DNA of 64,000 bases, from positions 4,092,001 through 4,156,000 of the forward strand of contig CP077641.1 of assembly GCA_019056435.1 (NCBI GenBank), written 5' to 3'. Below the pieces are notes generated by a model. It had not been told where the DNA came from and did no database searches. It saw nothing but the letters and a program-made list of their open reading frames with translations. Position numbers and translations under genes: made by a program. The stretch is from Stutzerimonas stutzeri (GTDB lineage: Bacteria; Pseudomonadota; Gammaproteobacteria; Pseudomonadales; Pseudomonadaceae). Of this stretch, positions 39,385 to 46,891 are shown one piece after another. Within the stretch, counting starts at the first letter, position 1. Each line of letters starts with the position of its first letter.

Positions 39385-40646
39385 ACGTTACCTTCCTCGT
39401 CCAGCTCGTCCCGACGGCGGACTAGTTCTTGATGAAAGCGACGTACCTCTTCATCGAACATAACTGGATCGGGCAACTGCTCCGCTAATGCAGACAAGAA
39501 GGCCCGTTCATTGCCACCGACGATGGTAACCCTTGGGCTTCGGAGAGAGATTAGCTTTCGTAATGAAGCGGGTAGCTCGGGGGCCGCGATATTACCGTCG
39601 AATCCAGGAAAGTAGATGACAAGCTGTAGGGTGGGATTCAACAGCGCTGAGCGGAGCAGCCGGTTAATGTGCTCATCGCCGAAGCCATACCCGTTCAGTA
39701 TCAGACATGTCTGAGGCCGAGACATGAATTCAGCGAAGCGTCTGAACAGCTCCCCAAGGACAAACCCAACCGTTTCCATGTACTTCGCCGCTCTCGGCAT
39801 AACCATTAAGCCTAGCTCCTCACCTGCATCCGCATCCAGGAAGGCCCTAATACACTCATGGGCAAGTTTGGCGGGCAACTCATATACCTGGCCTCCGCTC
39901 TCTTGCCATGTGAGGGAGCCATGAAGCTTAGCTAGGTAGAGGTTATAAACCCCGAAACGCGCCTCCCCTCTTGCTTGTATGTTGCGGAAGCCCAAATCGA
40001 AGCTCTGAGGCGAGAAGCGTCGGGAATGCGTTCCCAAAAACCCATTTACGACCTGGAGATCGATTGATTCAGCCGCCCACTCAACCGCAAGATCGTAATT
40101 CGTTGTGAACACCCAAGGAGACGACTGCCCGGGTTGCCTTGCTGCAACTAGCTTCTGCAGAATCACGCGGTGCGTCTCTAGTCGGAGCTCATCAGACTCC
40201 ACACCGCTAGGTGAAATCCACCAACGCTCTTGAAGGATCGCTGCGTTAACAATTGCTCGGTATAGCGAGGCCCTTACACCCTTCAGGTCGTTTATTTCTT
40301 CTGCAAACTGAGCGAAACCACCACCATCTCCTAGACGACGCTCCCAATCGAAGAGGGCTATTTCTAGGCGATCAATAACCCTTTCGATATTTGGAAGCTC
40401 GCGGTGTGGTTCTCCAATGGCCACTGCATCGATGAAACCATGTTCGACCATCCAGGCCGCATCATCTGGATAAGTCGCGACAAAACGATCCCACATTGCC
40501 ATCATTGTTTGGCCACCAGCGCCTACCGATGCGCCAGCGCCTAGGAGCAAGCCGATGTTCTCCAATCGAAGCAATGAGGCGAGATGAGCCTGAAGCTCCG
40601 TTTCATCTTCGATCCGCGTAGCCCCACGAACAGCGACAAATGTCAT
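39381..40646 (-). CDS. SIR2-family NAD hydrolase of a SIR2-HerA defence system
   Basis: A 421-residue SIR2-fold protein. NAD-binding motifs are GLLLGAGASVG (36-40 GAGAS), TTNYD (181-185, catalytic Asn183) and LHGS (241-244, His242), plus NGYGFGDEHIN (318-327) in place of the sirtuin G.S motif. Zinc ribbon cysteines of deacetylase sirtuins are absent, as in defence SIR2 proteins that hydrolyse NAD. It is the first gene of a two-gene unit with HerA. No third gene is associated on the same strand. Both genes have no obvious defect. Confidence 0.87.
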   Translation of the reverse strand: MTFVAVRGATRIEDETELQAHLASLLRLENIGLLLGAGASVGAGGQTMMAMWDRFVATYPDDAAWMVEHGFIDAVAIGEPHRELPNIERVIDRLEIALFDWERRLGDGGGFAQFAEEINDLKGVRASLYRAIVNAAILQERWWISPSGVESDELRLETHRVILQKLVAARQPGQSSPWVFTTNYDLAVEWAAESIDLQVVNGFLGTHSRRFSPQSFDLGFRNIQARGEARFGVYNLYLAKLHGSLTWQESGGQVYELPAKLAHECIRAFLDADAGEELGLMVMPRAAKYMETVGFVLGELFRRFAEFMSRPQTCLILNGYGFGDEHINRLLRSALLNPTLQLVIYFPGFDGNIAAPELPASLRKLISLRSPRVTIVGGNERAFLSALAEQLPDPVMFDEEVRRFHQELVRRRDELDEEGNV

Positions 40647-40722
40647 CCTTGCACCTCTTTAGCCTTGATCCACTCCGTCCAACATACGAAACGCCTGCAT
40701 AAGCTGACGATATGTTGAACTC

Positions 40723-41274
40723 TCATTTCCGCAAACCATCGCGGCCCGCTCGCACTGTGTAGAAACTCATCAGAATTGTGGAGGTAACCCATTGCTGTAG
40801 TGGTTCGGCTACGCCCGGCGCACTCAGCTTAGGGCCCAAACGCATCGCGTTGACTTGAATCCGACCGTACACTGCGTCCCTACAGTTGACTGGCTTGGCT
40901 GGCTTCCCCGCAGCCATGTCGTCAAGCGCGCTTGCTTCCCGCAAATGGCAGACCGTTGCTTCCGTCCAATCAGCCTTCTGGGTAAGCGCTGCGAACGTTC
41001 GCAAAGCTGTAGCAATCGCAGCGAATAGCTCTGCGGGTGAAAGCTCCCGCTTGGCAACCGTTTCCTTTCCCCATGCTTGCATCTGCAAGTTGAGCATCCC
41101 TCCAATAGAGAGGAATGCTGCATTTCTCAGTTCTGTTGGCAGCGCCAGTATTACTTCCTCGGCCTCTTTAACCTCCTCCATGGCGTCAGCAGCGAAGCGA
41201 TAATCTAAGTCGCTTGCGTAACAGGGGCCTCCGACTAAAAAGCAAAGACAGAATGAAAACAACTTCCATAACAT
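40723..41274 (-). CDS. Secreted hypothetical protein
   Basis: A 183-residue protein of unknown function from ATG 41274, which follows GGAGCTCTTT; a longer frame to 41292 lacks a site. The N-terminus LWKLFSFCLCFLVGGPCYASD is a signal peptide with probable cleavage after CYA. The mature part is helical and alanine-rich with two cysteines (TVCHLRE, VNCRDAV), possibly forming a disulfide. It lies behind the SIR2 gene on the same strand with 76 bp between. I do not recognise a family. Confidence 0.6.
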   Translation of the reverse strand: MLWKLFSFCLCFLVGGPCYASDLDYRFAADAMEEVKEAEEVILALPTELRNAAFLSIGGMLNLQMQAWGKETVAKRELSPAELFAAIATALRTFAALTQKADWTEATVCHLREASALDDMAAGKPAKPVNCRDAVYGRIQVNAMRLGPKLSAPGVAEPLQQWVTSTILMSFYTVRAGRDGLRK

Positions 41275-41691
41275 AAAGAGCTCCAGCGGCAATCGGACGT
41301 AATAGCATTAAGCCATATATATCCCGTCGCCCCAACCCTGGCAATTTAGTACCCAAAAATCCGTGCCCCTTGTAATGAATGGGGCTTGCCGAAATTCCCC
41401 CCGCCCCCTCCCGGCGTAGCGGCATCAACCCCCTTGGTTTCTGTCAGCTCGGCGCCCATCTCCGTATGCCAACCAGGGAAGTCTCAATCAGATCGCCCTT
41501 GGTTTCGGTCATGATTCTCAACTAGTCGGCGTAGAGGCCAGGTGAGGCCGGCATGAGCCAGACCGTTGCATTAGATCAAGCCCCAGCGCAACGTTGCAGG
41601 ATGCCCATCAAAGCGTTGCATAAGAGTTGACTTTCGATTTCTGCAACGATATCGTTCCGACATCTTAGACCCTAACGCAACGGAGCGACTC
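41275..41691. other. Non-coding region with candidate res site
   Basis: No gene is seen. Near its right end (41586-41683) several short GCAAC/GTTGC half-sites recur in opposite orientations: GCGCAACGTTGCAG, AGCGTTGCATAA, CTGCAACGATATCGTT and CTAACGCAACGG. This spacing just upstream of a resolvase gene is what a Tn3-type res or crossover region would look like. Confidence 0.4.
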
Positions 41692-42249
41692 ATGCGCATC
41701 GGATACGCACGCACATCGACACTGGAACAGGTCGCTGGCTTTGACGCCCAGGAGCGAGAGCTATTGGCTGCTGGTGCCGACCGCATCTATAAGGAGCAAG
41801 TATCGTCGGTTGCGGCACGACCTGAACTGGAGCGACTGTTGACCGACCTCCGTGACGGTGACGTCCTGGTTGTCACGAAGCTGGACCGCCTTGCTCGAAG
41901 CATCCATCACCTTGGCGAGGTACTGAAGCAGCTCGAGGCCGTTGGTGCGGGGCTACACATTCTCGCCTTGGGCATCGACACAACCACACCGACTGGGCGC
42001 CTGATGCTTAACGTGCTTGGCTCGGTCGCTCAATTCGAGCGTGAGATGATGCTTGAACGTCAACGCGAGGGCATTTCGAAAGCTAAGGCCGAGGGAAAAT
42101 ATAAAGGACGGAAGCCGAAAGGTGCGCCGCTGGCCGACCAGATAATGGCGCTCAAAGCGGAAGGCCTCGGCGACACCGAGATAGGTAGGAAACTGGGCCT
42201 CGACCGCACGACGGTATTCCGTACCAGAAAGGCAGCAGAGCAGGTCTGA
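41692..42249 (+). CDS. Serine resolvase/invertase
   Basis: A 185-residue small serine recombinase. The catalytic domain begins RIGYARTSTLEQ with nucleophile Ser9, and includes VVTKLDRLARSIHHLGEVL, LMLNVLGSVAQFEREMMLERQREGI and the basic GKYKGRKPKGAP linker. A C-terminal helix-turn-helix (EIGRKLGLDRTTVFR) binds the recombination site. Its neighbours are phage and plasmid remnants, with no transposase. It probably resolves multimers of the island's circular form. Confidence 0.9.
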   Translation: MRIGYARTSTLEQVAGFDAQERELLAAGADRIYKEQVSSVAARPELERLLTDLRDGDVLVVTKLDRLARSIHHLGEVLKQLEAVGAGLHILALGIDTTTPTGRLMLNVLGSVAQFEREMMLERQREGISKAKAEGKYKGRKPKGAPLADQIMALKAEGLGDTEIGRKLGLDRTTVFRTRKAAEQV

Positions 42250-42798
42250 GCCAATCGACAATCGCCGAGTTGCCGGACTGTCGTCACGACGACGTCAAGC
42301 GGACCACCGAGCGGCTGGTCGGTAAGGGCGTCATCACTGATTCTCCAATGGAGGAATATCTCGATAGCCTTGGCCGCAAGCCGCCCCCAGTACCGCACCG
42401 GCAAACGCGAAAGTTACGTCATCCTCGCCAGGCTCTCTCCTGCTCTCCTAAGTTCGCCGCGCGATTGGTTACCGCTGGCAGGAGCTGGAAGCTGCAGTAG
42501 CCCGCCCAGCCATCCCGACCAACTTCACCGAAGCCCTGCGCTTGGCCCTGCAGGTGGAAGAAGATCGGCAGGCCCTGGCAGAGACCAAGCCCGACTGTTG
42601 CCCCATGCCCAGGTCGGCGCTGCTGCAGGCCAGCGTATACCTCTCGGTGTCGCCGAGTTCGGCAGAAGGCTCCCTGGAGTGAATTCTCAGCAGATGCAGA
42701 ACGACCTCCGTGCGGTGCAGTAACTGCATAAGCGGAATGCCATTCGCTATTCTGGTGTCCTATCATTCAGAAGCCGATGCCGCTGAAAGGAGGCCGCT
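42250..42798 (+). pseudogene. Remnant of a phage antirepressor (Rha/Ant-like)
   Basis: No intact gene is present, but the + strand keeps pieces of a phage regulatory protein in two frames. YRTGKRESYVILARLSP (about 42,385-42,435) is followed, in another frame, by AIGYRWQELEAAVARPAIPTNFTEALRLALQVEEDRQALAET (about 42,460-42,590), split here as two blocks. This order matches Rha/antirepressor proteins, in which 'GKRESY' and 'RWQELE' precede the C-terminal domain. The fragment appears to have decayed beyond simple homopolymer repair. Exact ends are uncertain. Confidence 0.45.
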
Positions 42799-43068
42799 AT
42801 GACCGACGCCGTCGTTTCCCAGGATATTCAATTCGCCCCGCCAGAAACCTCGTCGGATGAATCGTTGCGGCTCATTCGAGAGGTCAACAGGTTAAACCTC
42901 GAAAACACGAAGCGTCAGGCCGAAGCCGAGAATCGCAGGCTGCAACGGGAGCTGAGGTACGCGAAACGCCCGTATCTGACGTACCTTGAACCACTAGCGA
43001 CTGCTACCGGGCTGCTAGTCGGCATACCTGCACTGGTTGTCATGCTCGTTATGCTGCTCAAAACCTAA
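42799..43068 (+). CDS. Small coiled-coil membrane protein
   Basis: An 89-residue protein with a polar N-terminus, a heptad-rich helix (LIREVNRLNLENTKRQAEAENRRLQREL) predicted to coil, and one C-terminal membrane helix (GLLVGIPALVVMLVMLL). Such small tail-anchored proteins are frequent in phage-derived elements. No function can be assigned. ATG 42799 follows AAAGGAGGCCGCT, a strong ribosome-binding site, which supports the gene being real. Confidence 0.6.
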   Translation: MTDAVVSQDIQFAPPETSSDESLRLIREVNRLNLENTKRQAEAENRRLQRELRYAKRPYLTYLEPLATATGLLVGIPALVVMLVMLLKT

Positions 43069-43270
43069 GCACGGCGGCTACCCCTCTCAGGAGCCCATCT
43101 GTTGGGCTTCCGCAGGGCTCGGCTGTATTTACGGCCAGTCTAAGCTGAACACCATCGTCAGCCACTGACGCAAACCAAGCGCATCAGCAAAAACCCTCAC
43201 TGAAACCCTGCCGGATTCGTCCAGGCGGGACGCTTGCGCTTGCCTATCACTCACACAGGACATCTATCCC

Positions 43271-43594
43271 ATGCTGAACAACAACCAACTGGTGCGGTTG
43301 AACCTGCACCTACGACAAGACCATCTCAACCGCCTCACCGTGCTTGCAGACGGCTTGGCCAGACGAAAGGGCCGATACACCAGACTGGCTGAGGCCATCG
43401 AGCTAGTTCTGACCGCTGGCTGCGTTTGGAGCGACTACGACCTCCTCGACCTTGCTCGACCTGACCACGAGCAACCCAGCTGGCTAGCGCTCGGCATCGT
43501 AGCGCGTAAGCACTCGATCAACGGCGGCCCGATTACAAAGAGGCTCAATGACGAAAGCAACCGGAGCGGCTGCTCTGATGCCCAGCGTCGATAA
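43271..43594 (+). CDS. Hypothetical protein, possible ribbon-helix-helix
   Basis: A 107-residue basic protein starting VRLNLHLRQDHLNRLTVLADGLARRKGRYTRL, split here only for length, which could be a ribbon-helix-helix-like DNA-binding start. It ends inside the next gene (47-bp overlap), so the two are probably one transcription unit with the RepL-like gene. The preceding 200 bp are non-coding, with a short AGCCCA...TGGGCT hairpin at about 43,090-43,115. No family was recognised. Confidence 0.5.
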   Translation: MLNNNQLVRLNLHLRQDHLNRLTVLADGLARRKGRYTRLAEAIELVLTAGCVWSDYDLLDLARPDHEQPSWLALGIVARKHSINGGPITKRLNDESNRSGCSDAQRR

Positions 43595-44213
43595 AAAGCT
43601 CGACGGAGGCATAACCGCGCCAGTCATAATCAACCCGCTTGGAGCACGCGCTGCCGTTGCGGTGTATGACGGCGGCCATGTTTATGTTGCCGCAGCCGAT
43701 ACTGGCGAAATAATCCACTCCAGCAGAAGGCTGCCAAGGCATCGGGCCCAACCTGACGTTAAGGCCTACGTTGGAGAGGAAACGAAATGGCCGGTTGAAG
43801 CAAGAGATGCCGACGAGCTTCGCGAGTCCATACGGCACTTCGATTACTGGATCGACGCGCTTTACCTTGACGAGCGCAAGCTTCTTGACCTGCTCGAAGG
43901 CACAACTACTGCTGGAGCAGTCCGGCTCCTGCGTCACTTCGCCGAAAACCTAGCCGGACGAAACTACTGGTTCGGCCACATTGGTGAGCTGTCAGCGGTA
44001 TTGGCTATGCCTGATCGTTCGGTCCAACGAGGCCTTAAAGAGCTTGTTGACAACAACCTGATAAAGCGCACTGCTCAGGGTAAGAACTGGCCAACCAAGG
44101 TCTGCATCCACCCATGGATCGCATGGCGTGGGGACCTACAGGCTCGGAATGACGCACTTGCTAGATGGACCTGTGGCAGAGCCGCCAATATTGGCGTCCT
44201 ATCACCGCTGTAG
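43548..44213 (+). CDS. RepL-like winged-helix replication protein
   Basis: A 221-residue protein. Its C-terminal half contains a winged helix-turn-helix: GELSAVLAMPDRSVQRGLKEL, followed by VDNNLIKRT and CIHPWIAWRGDLQARNDALARW. The last block resembles the RepL family of plasmid replication and maintenance proteins. The N-terminal half (VIINPLGARAAVAVYDGGHVYVAA) is unlike anything I recognise. If functional it would suggest that the excised island, or its ancestor, replicated as a plasmid or phage-plasmid. Confidence 0.55.
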   Translation: MTKATGAAALMPSVDKKLDGGITAPVIINPLGARAAVAVYDGGHVYVAAADTGEIIHSSRRLPRHRAQPDVKAYVGEETKWPVEARDADELRESIRHFDYWIDALYLDERKLLDLLEGTTTAGAVRLLRHFAENLAGRNYWFGHIGELSAVLAMPDRSVQRGLKELVDNNLIKRTAQGKNWPTKVCIHPWIAWRGDLQARNDALARWTCGRAANIGVLSPL

Positions 44214-44667
44214 CCCACTGGCTGAGCGGACTCCCACACTCGGCAATTAGTATAAGAGCGCCTTCACAAAGGGCAGGCGTGAGCCCGCATTTACGGAGCG
44301 CGCGAAGCGAGTGTGGGGACTATCTGGGTCCACAGAGCCTGACCAACTCAAACACCGATCTGAGCGGGCTGACGCCCTCCAACGTCGTAGTTCCTCCCTT
44401 CAATCCCATCATCGTCTTTGTTGTTGGTCGGTCTTGAAGGAAAGCCGACAGCAGCTTCGCTACTGCCGTCTTCCACGACCGCCCTCGTTGCAGCCGCAAT
44501 CGAGACTCAGATGGCAAGGATCAATGAACTGACGATATCTATGTCGGGGATTGGGCCACCTGTCGCCGACCTTCAGTCAGTTGGTCCGCCTCTGCTTCGT
44601 TCATCAACTATCACGGCATCCCTCGTAAAGATCAGGGAGGCCTTACTTCGTCTATAGGAAACCTACC
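44214..44667. other. Region without a clear gene
   Basis: No convincing gene. A 79-codon frame (44418-44657) and a 90-codon frame (44165-44437) overlap each other on the + strand, and neither shows a known domain. They might be one decayed small gene. The end carries the AGGAAACC ribosome-binding site of the RNase HI gene. Confidence 0.35.
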
Positions 44668-45162
44668 ATGTCAAACAAACGCACCTACACCATTTACACC
44701 GACGGGGCTTGTCTCGGTAATGGAGGTCCGCATCCCCGAGCAGGATGGGGAGCAGTCCTTCGAAACCCCGAAGGGGACGTCCTCGAACTTGCTGGTCCCG
44801 TACCCGAAGAGCAGCCGCAGACCAACGGGAGAGCTGAGCTACTGGCTATTGTCGAAGCACTCAAGGCCATCCGTAACCCAGCAACAATCGAGGTCTTCAC
44901 CGACAGCGAGTACATCGCGAACGCCTTCAACAAGTGGCTCGACGGATGGATTGAACGGGGCTGGAGGAAAGCTGATAAGAAGCCTGTCGCTCACATCGAT
45001 CTGTGGGAGGAGTTGGTCCGCCTGCGGGGTGTCCATCAGCTGACCGTAGCCTGGGTCAAAGCCCACAACGGTAATGAGGACAACGAACGAGCTGACCGGC
45101 TGGCGAACACCGGCTGCTACAAGAAGAGGCTCCGAAGCCGGATACCGGCGACAGCCGAATGA
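44668..45162 (+). CDS. rnhA: RNase HI (island copy)
   Basis: A 164-residue ribonuclease H type 1 that cuts the RNA strand of RNA-DNA hybrids. The catalytic set is complete: Asp in YTDGACLGN, Glu in NGRAELLA, Asp in TDSEYI, and the last Asp with His loop in KAHNGNEDNERADRLAN. The length is near normal with a slightly extended basic tail. It is an extra copy in mobile DNA, where it could help replication-primer removal or R-loop clearance alongside the RepL-like protein and the repair genes. Confidence 0.92.
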   Translation: MSNKRTYTIYTDGACLGNGGPHPRAGWGAVLRNPEGDVLELAGPVPEEQPQTNGRAELLAIVEALKAIRNPATIEVFTDSEYIANAFNKWLDGWIERGWRKADKKPVAHIDLWEELVRLRGVHQLTVAWVKAHNGNEDNERADRLANTGCYKKRLRSRIPATAE

Positions 45163-45234
45163 CTATAAGGGAAGCTCCTGCGAGGGCTTCTCGTGTACAT
45201 GTCCGTCCACCTGCAGTTTTGTCTGCATTGTCGG

Positions 45235-45651
45235 TCACAGAAGGGCCAGCTGAGGCCATCGGTCGTGAACCCAGGCGTACTCCTCGGGCGGACTACTGGT
45301 CACTACGAACACCCGTTGGTCGTAACCTTCGCCCGTCACGAGGCAGCGCAGAGCGTAGCCGTCAGGGACGTCGAACCAATGAGATGTCCGCTGACCGTCC
45401 TTTTCCATGAATCGGTCGACCAATCCGAGGGCTAGCCTCGGTCGGTACTTGTCCCATCCGCCGCGTTCGATGGTCTCCAGCTTGGCCCAGCCGCCTCTTG
45501 GTCCGATGCCTGATTCACCCTCGCGCTTGCCCCAGCGGACCCAGCCAAGCTCACCGCCGTCGACAAGTACCACTGGGAATGCCGCCTTGGGACTCGGGAA
45601 GTACACCTTGAACGCCTTCTCGGCTTCGCGAGCCTCGACTCCACCACACAT
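45235..45651 (-). CDS. Minimal SRAP-domain protein (HMCES/YedK-like)
   Basis: A 138-residue protein that I assign to the SRAP family, which crosslinks to abasic sites in single-stranded DNA. It begins Met-Cys (Cys2 is the crosslinking nucleophile once Met is removed) in MCGGVEAREAEKAF. WVRWGKREG fits 'MRWGL', AKLET (56-60) fits 'ARAET', FMEKD with Glu83 fits the catalytic Glu of 'YYEW', and VHDRWPQLAL with His129 fits 'IHDRMPviL'. It is much shorter than YedK (about 220 residues). A longer frame to 45753 would bury Cys2 inside the chain, so ATG 45651 is chosen. It follows endA by 11 bp on the same strand. Confidence 0.7.
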   Translation of the reverse strand: MCGGVEAREAEKAFKVYFPSPKAAFPVVLVDGGELGWVRWGKREGESGIGPRGGWAKLETIERGGWDKYRPRLALGLVDRFMEKDGQRTSHWFDVPDGYALRCLVTGEGYDQRVFVVTSSPPEEYAWVHDRWPQLALL

Positions 45652-45662
45652 AACAGACCTCG

Positions 45663-46352
45663 CTAGGGGCACGCACTGAGGTCGACGGGCCCAACGAAAC
45701 GGTTGCCGTGTCCCATCACGCAGGCAAGCCGTTGATTTCTCGCCAGCTCCCAAGCGCGTGGTGGGTACGCCTTGTCCCAGGCGCCATACAACTGCCTGTC
45801 TTGTTTCGACAGCCGCAGCGCGTAGCGTTCAGCCATGTAAAAGTAAGTCCGAGCTATCATCCCGCGAACCTGCTGACGGGGCATCGCTTTGCGGGCCTTG
45901 AAGTCGACCACCATGGGGCAGGCCCCGTACTGGGTCGGCTTCTGCGGTAACCACCCAAAGCCGTAATTGCTCCTGTCACCGTTGACCTCGCCGATGCTGG
46001 GGACGAGATTGTGCAGGTCCGCTTCTGCGATGCGGTATGTCGAATCGTTCTTCGAGCAGTTTGACCGCCCGCCCTTCTGCCAGCACTGCCGCTGATGACC
46101 GATGACCCAGGCGGGGACCACATGCTCCCATTCAATCCGAGCAGCCCGCTGAGCATTCTTCCTAGGGACGTAGCCGCAGCTCTTCAGGTCGACCTTGTTG
46201 CCGTCGTAACGGCAGCCACAGTAGAACTCCACTGGATTGCCGGCGTAGAGCTTCCAAGCAGCTTTTTTGGCCTCCGCGAAGGTCCTTGGGGCTGTCGCGG
46301 CGATGGCCGACTCGGTTGTGAGCAGTAGCAGGAGAAACAAACAGCGGAGCAT
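45663..46352 (-). CDS. endA: Endonuclease I, periplasmic/secreted
   Basis: A 229-residue EndA/Vvn-type nuclease. A signal peptide (LRCLFLLLLLTTESAIAATA) is followed by the family sequence EFYCGCRYDG, the metal and catalytic segment RIEWEHVVPAWVIGHQRQCW, then ADLHNLVPSIGEVNGDRSNYGFGW and MARTYFYMAERY-like helices (GMIARTYFYMAERYAL). Cysteines fit the usual disulfides. It degrades double-stranded DNA outside the cytoplasm. The gene is divergent from the LexA-boxed umuDC, and its start is 66 bp from the box. Confidence 0.92.
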   Translation of the reverse strand: MLRCLFLLLLLTTESAIAATAPRTFAEAKKAAWKLYAGNPVEFYCGCRYDGNKVDLKSCGYVPRKNAQRAARIEWEHVVPAWVIGHQRQCWQKGGRSNCSKNDSTYRIAEADLHNLVPSIGEVNGDRSNYGFGWLPQKPTQYGACPMVVDFKARKAMPRQQVRGMIARTYFYMAERYALRLSKQDRQLYGAWDKAYPPRAWELARNQRLACVMGHGNRFVGPVDLSACP

Positions 46353-46417
46353 CAGTGCGTCCTTGGCATAGAGGTTGTCGACGACAAGCTATTGTCGGGC
46401 TAGTAACTCGGTGTGTA

Positions 46418-46433
46418 CTGTATATTAATACAG
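46418..46433. promoter_or_regulatory. LexA (SOS) box
   Basis: CTGTATATTAATACAG is a perfect CTG-N10-CAG LexA operator, extended to a 20-bp near-palindrome by TA on either side. It stands 20 bp before the umuD start and in the divergent promoter region of endA, so it probably represses umuDC and perhaps also the endA-SRAP pair. Confidence 0.9.
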
Positions 46434-46453
46434 TATTTTGAGCAGTCCCGACT

Positions 46454-46891
46454 ATGTCCCTTACCCTCCTTGGGCGCCTTGACCGCCTTCATAACCTGAG
46501 CCATGAGTGCGCAGAACTCCGTATTACTGGCTTCCAGAGTCCGGCTGAAGATGAGAAGGATGCAGGCCTGTCGTTCGACGCGCTTGTTGGCCTAGGGAAG
46601 CCGCAAATATGGGTCTTCAAAGTCGACGACGACAGCCTTGTACGCTTCGGCCTCTATCCAGGGGACCGTATCGCTGTCGATAGGTCCGCTGACTGCAAGC
46701 CGCATTGCCTGGCAGTGGTTAACATCGACGGCGACAGCCAGTTTCGATTGCGTCTAGTAACTAAGGGGCCGGATGGCAGCAACCTGCTGAAAGCAGCAGA
46801 TACGTCTGTTGCTCCCCTGAACATGGGCGCTGAGGTCAGCGTGGAGGTGTGGGGGCAGGCTAAATGGGTCCTGAGCCAGCTGGGATGGTGA
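46454..46891 (+). CDS. umuD: UmuD-like S24 peptidase, catalytic Lys apparently missing
   Basis: A 145-residue protein of UmuD type. The cleavage region GFQSPAEDE with Thr25-Gly26 before it, and the nucleophile region KVDDDSLVRFGLYPGDRIAVDR with Ser61, match the family. Where UmuD has 'FTVKKL' with the catalytic Lys97, the sequence is QFRLRLV (96-102), with no Lys. Self-cleavage would therefore be doubtful unless a nearby residue substitutes. It is under a LexA box and overlaps umuC by seven bases. The element's pair is of the RulAB/ImpAB mobile type. Confidence 0.85.
   Translation: MSLTLLGRLDRLHNLSHECAELRITGFQSPAEDEKDAGLSFDALVGLGKPQIWVFKVDDDSLVRFGLYPGDRIAVDRSADCKPHCLAVVNIDGDSQFRLRLVTKGPDGSNLLKAADTSVAPLNMGAEVSVEVWGQAKWVLSQLGW

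Noticed and set aside
43090-43115. AGCCCA...TGGGCT hairpin as a terminator
   Set aside because: No T-tract follows on either strand.
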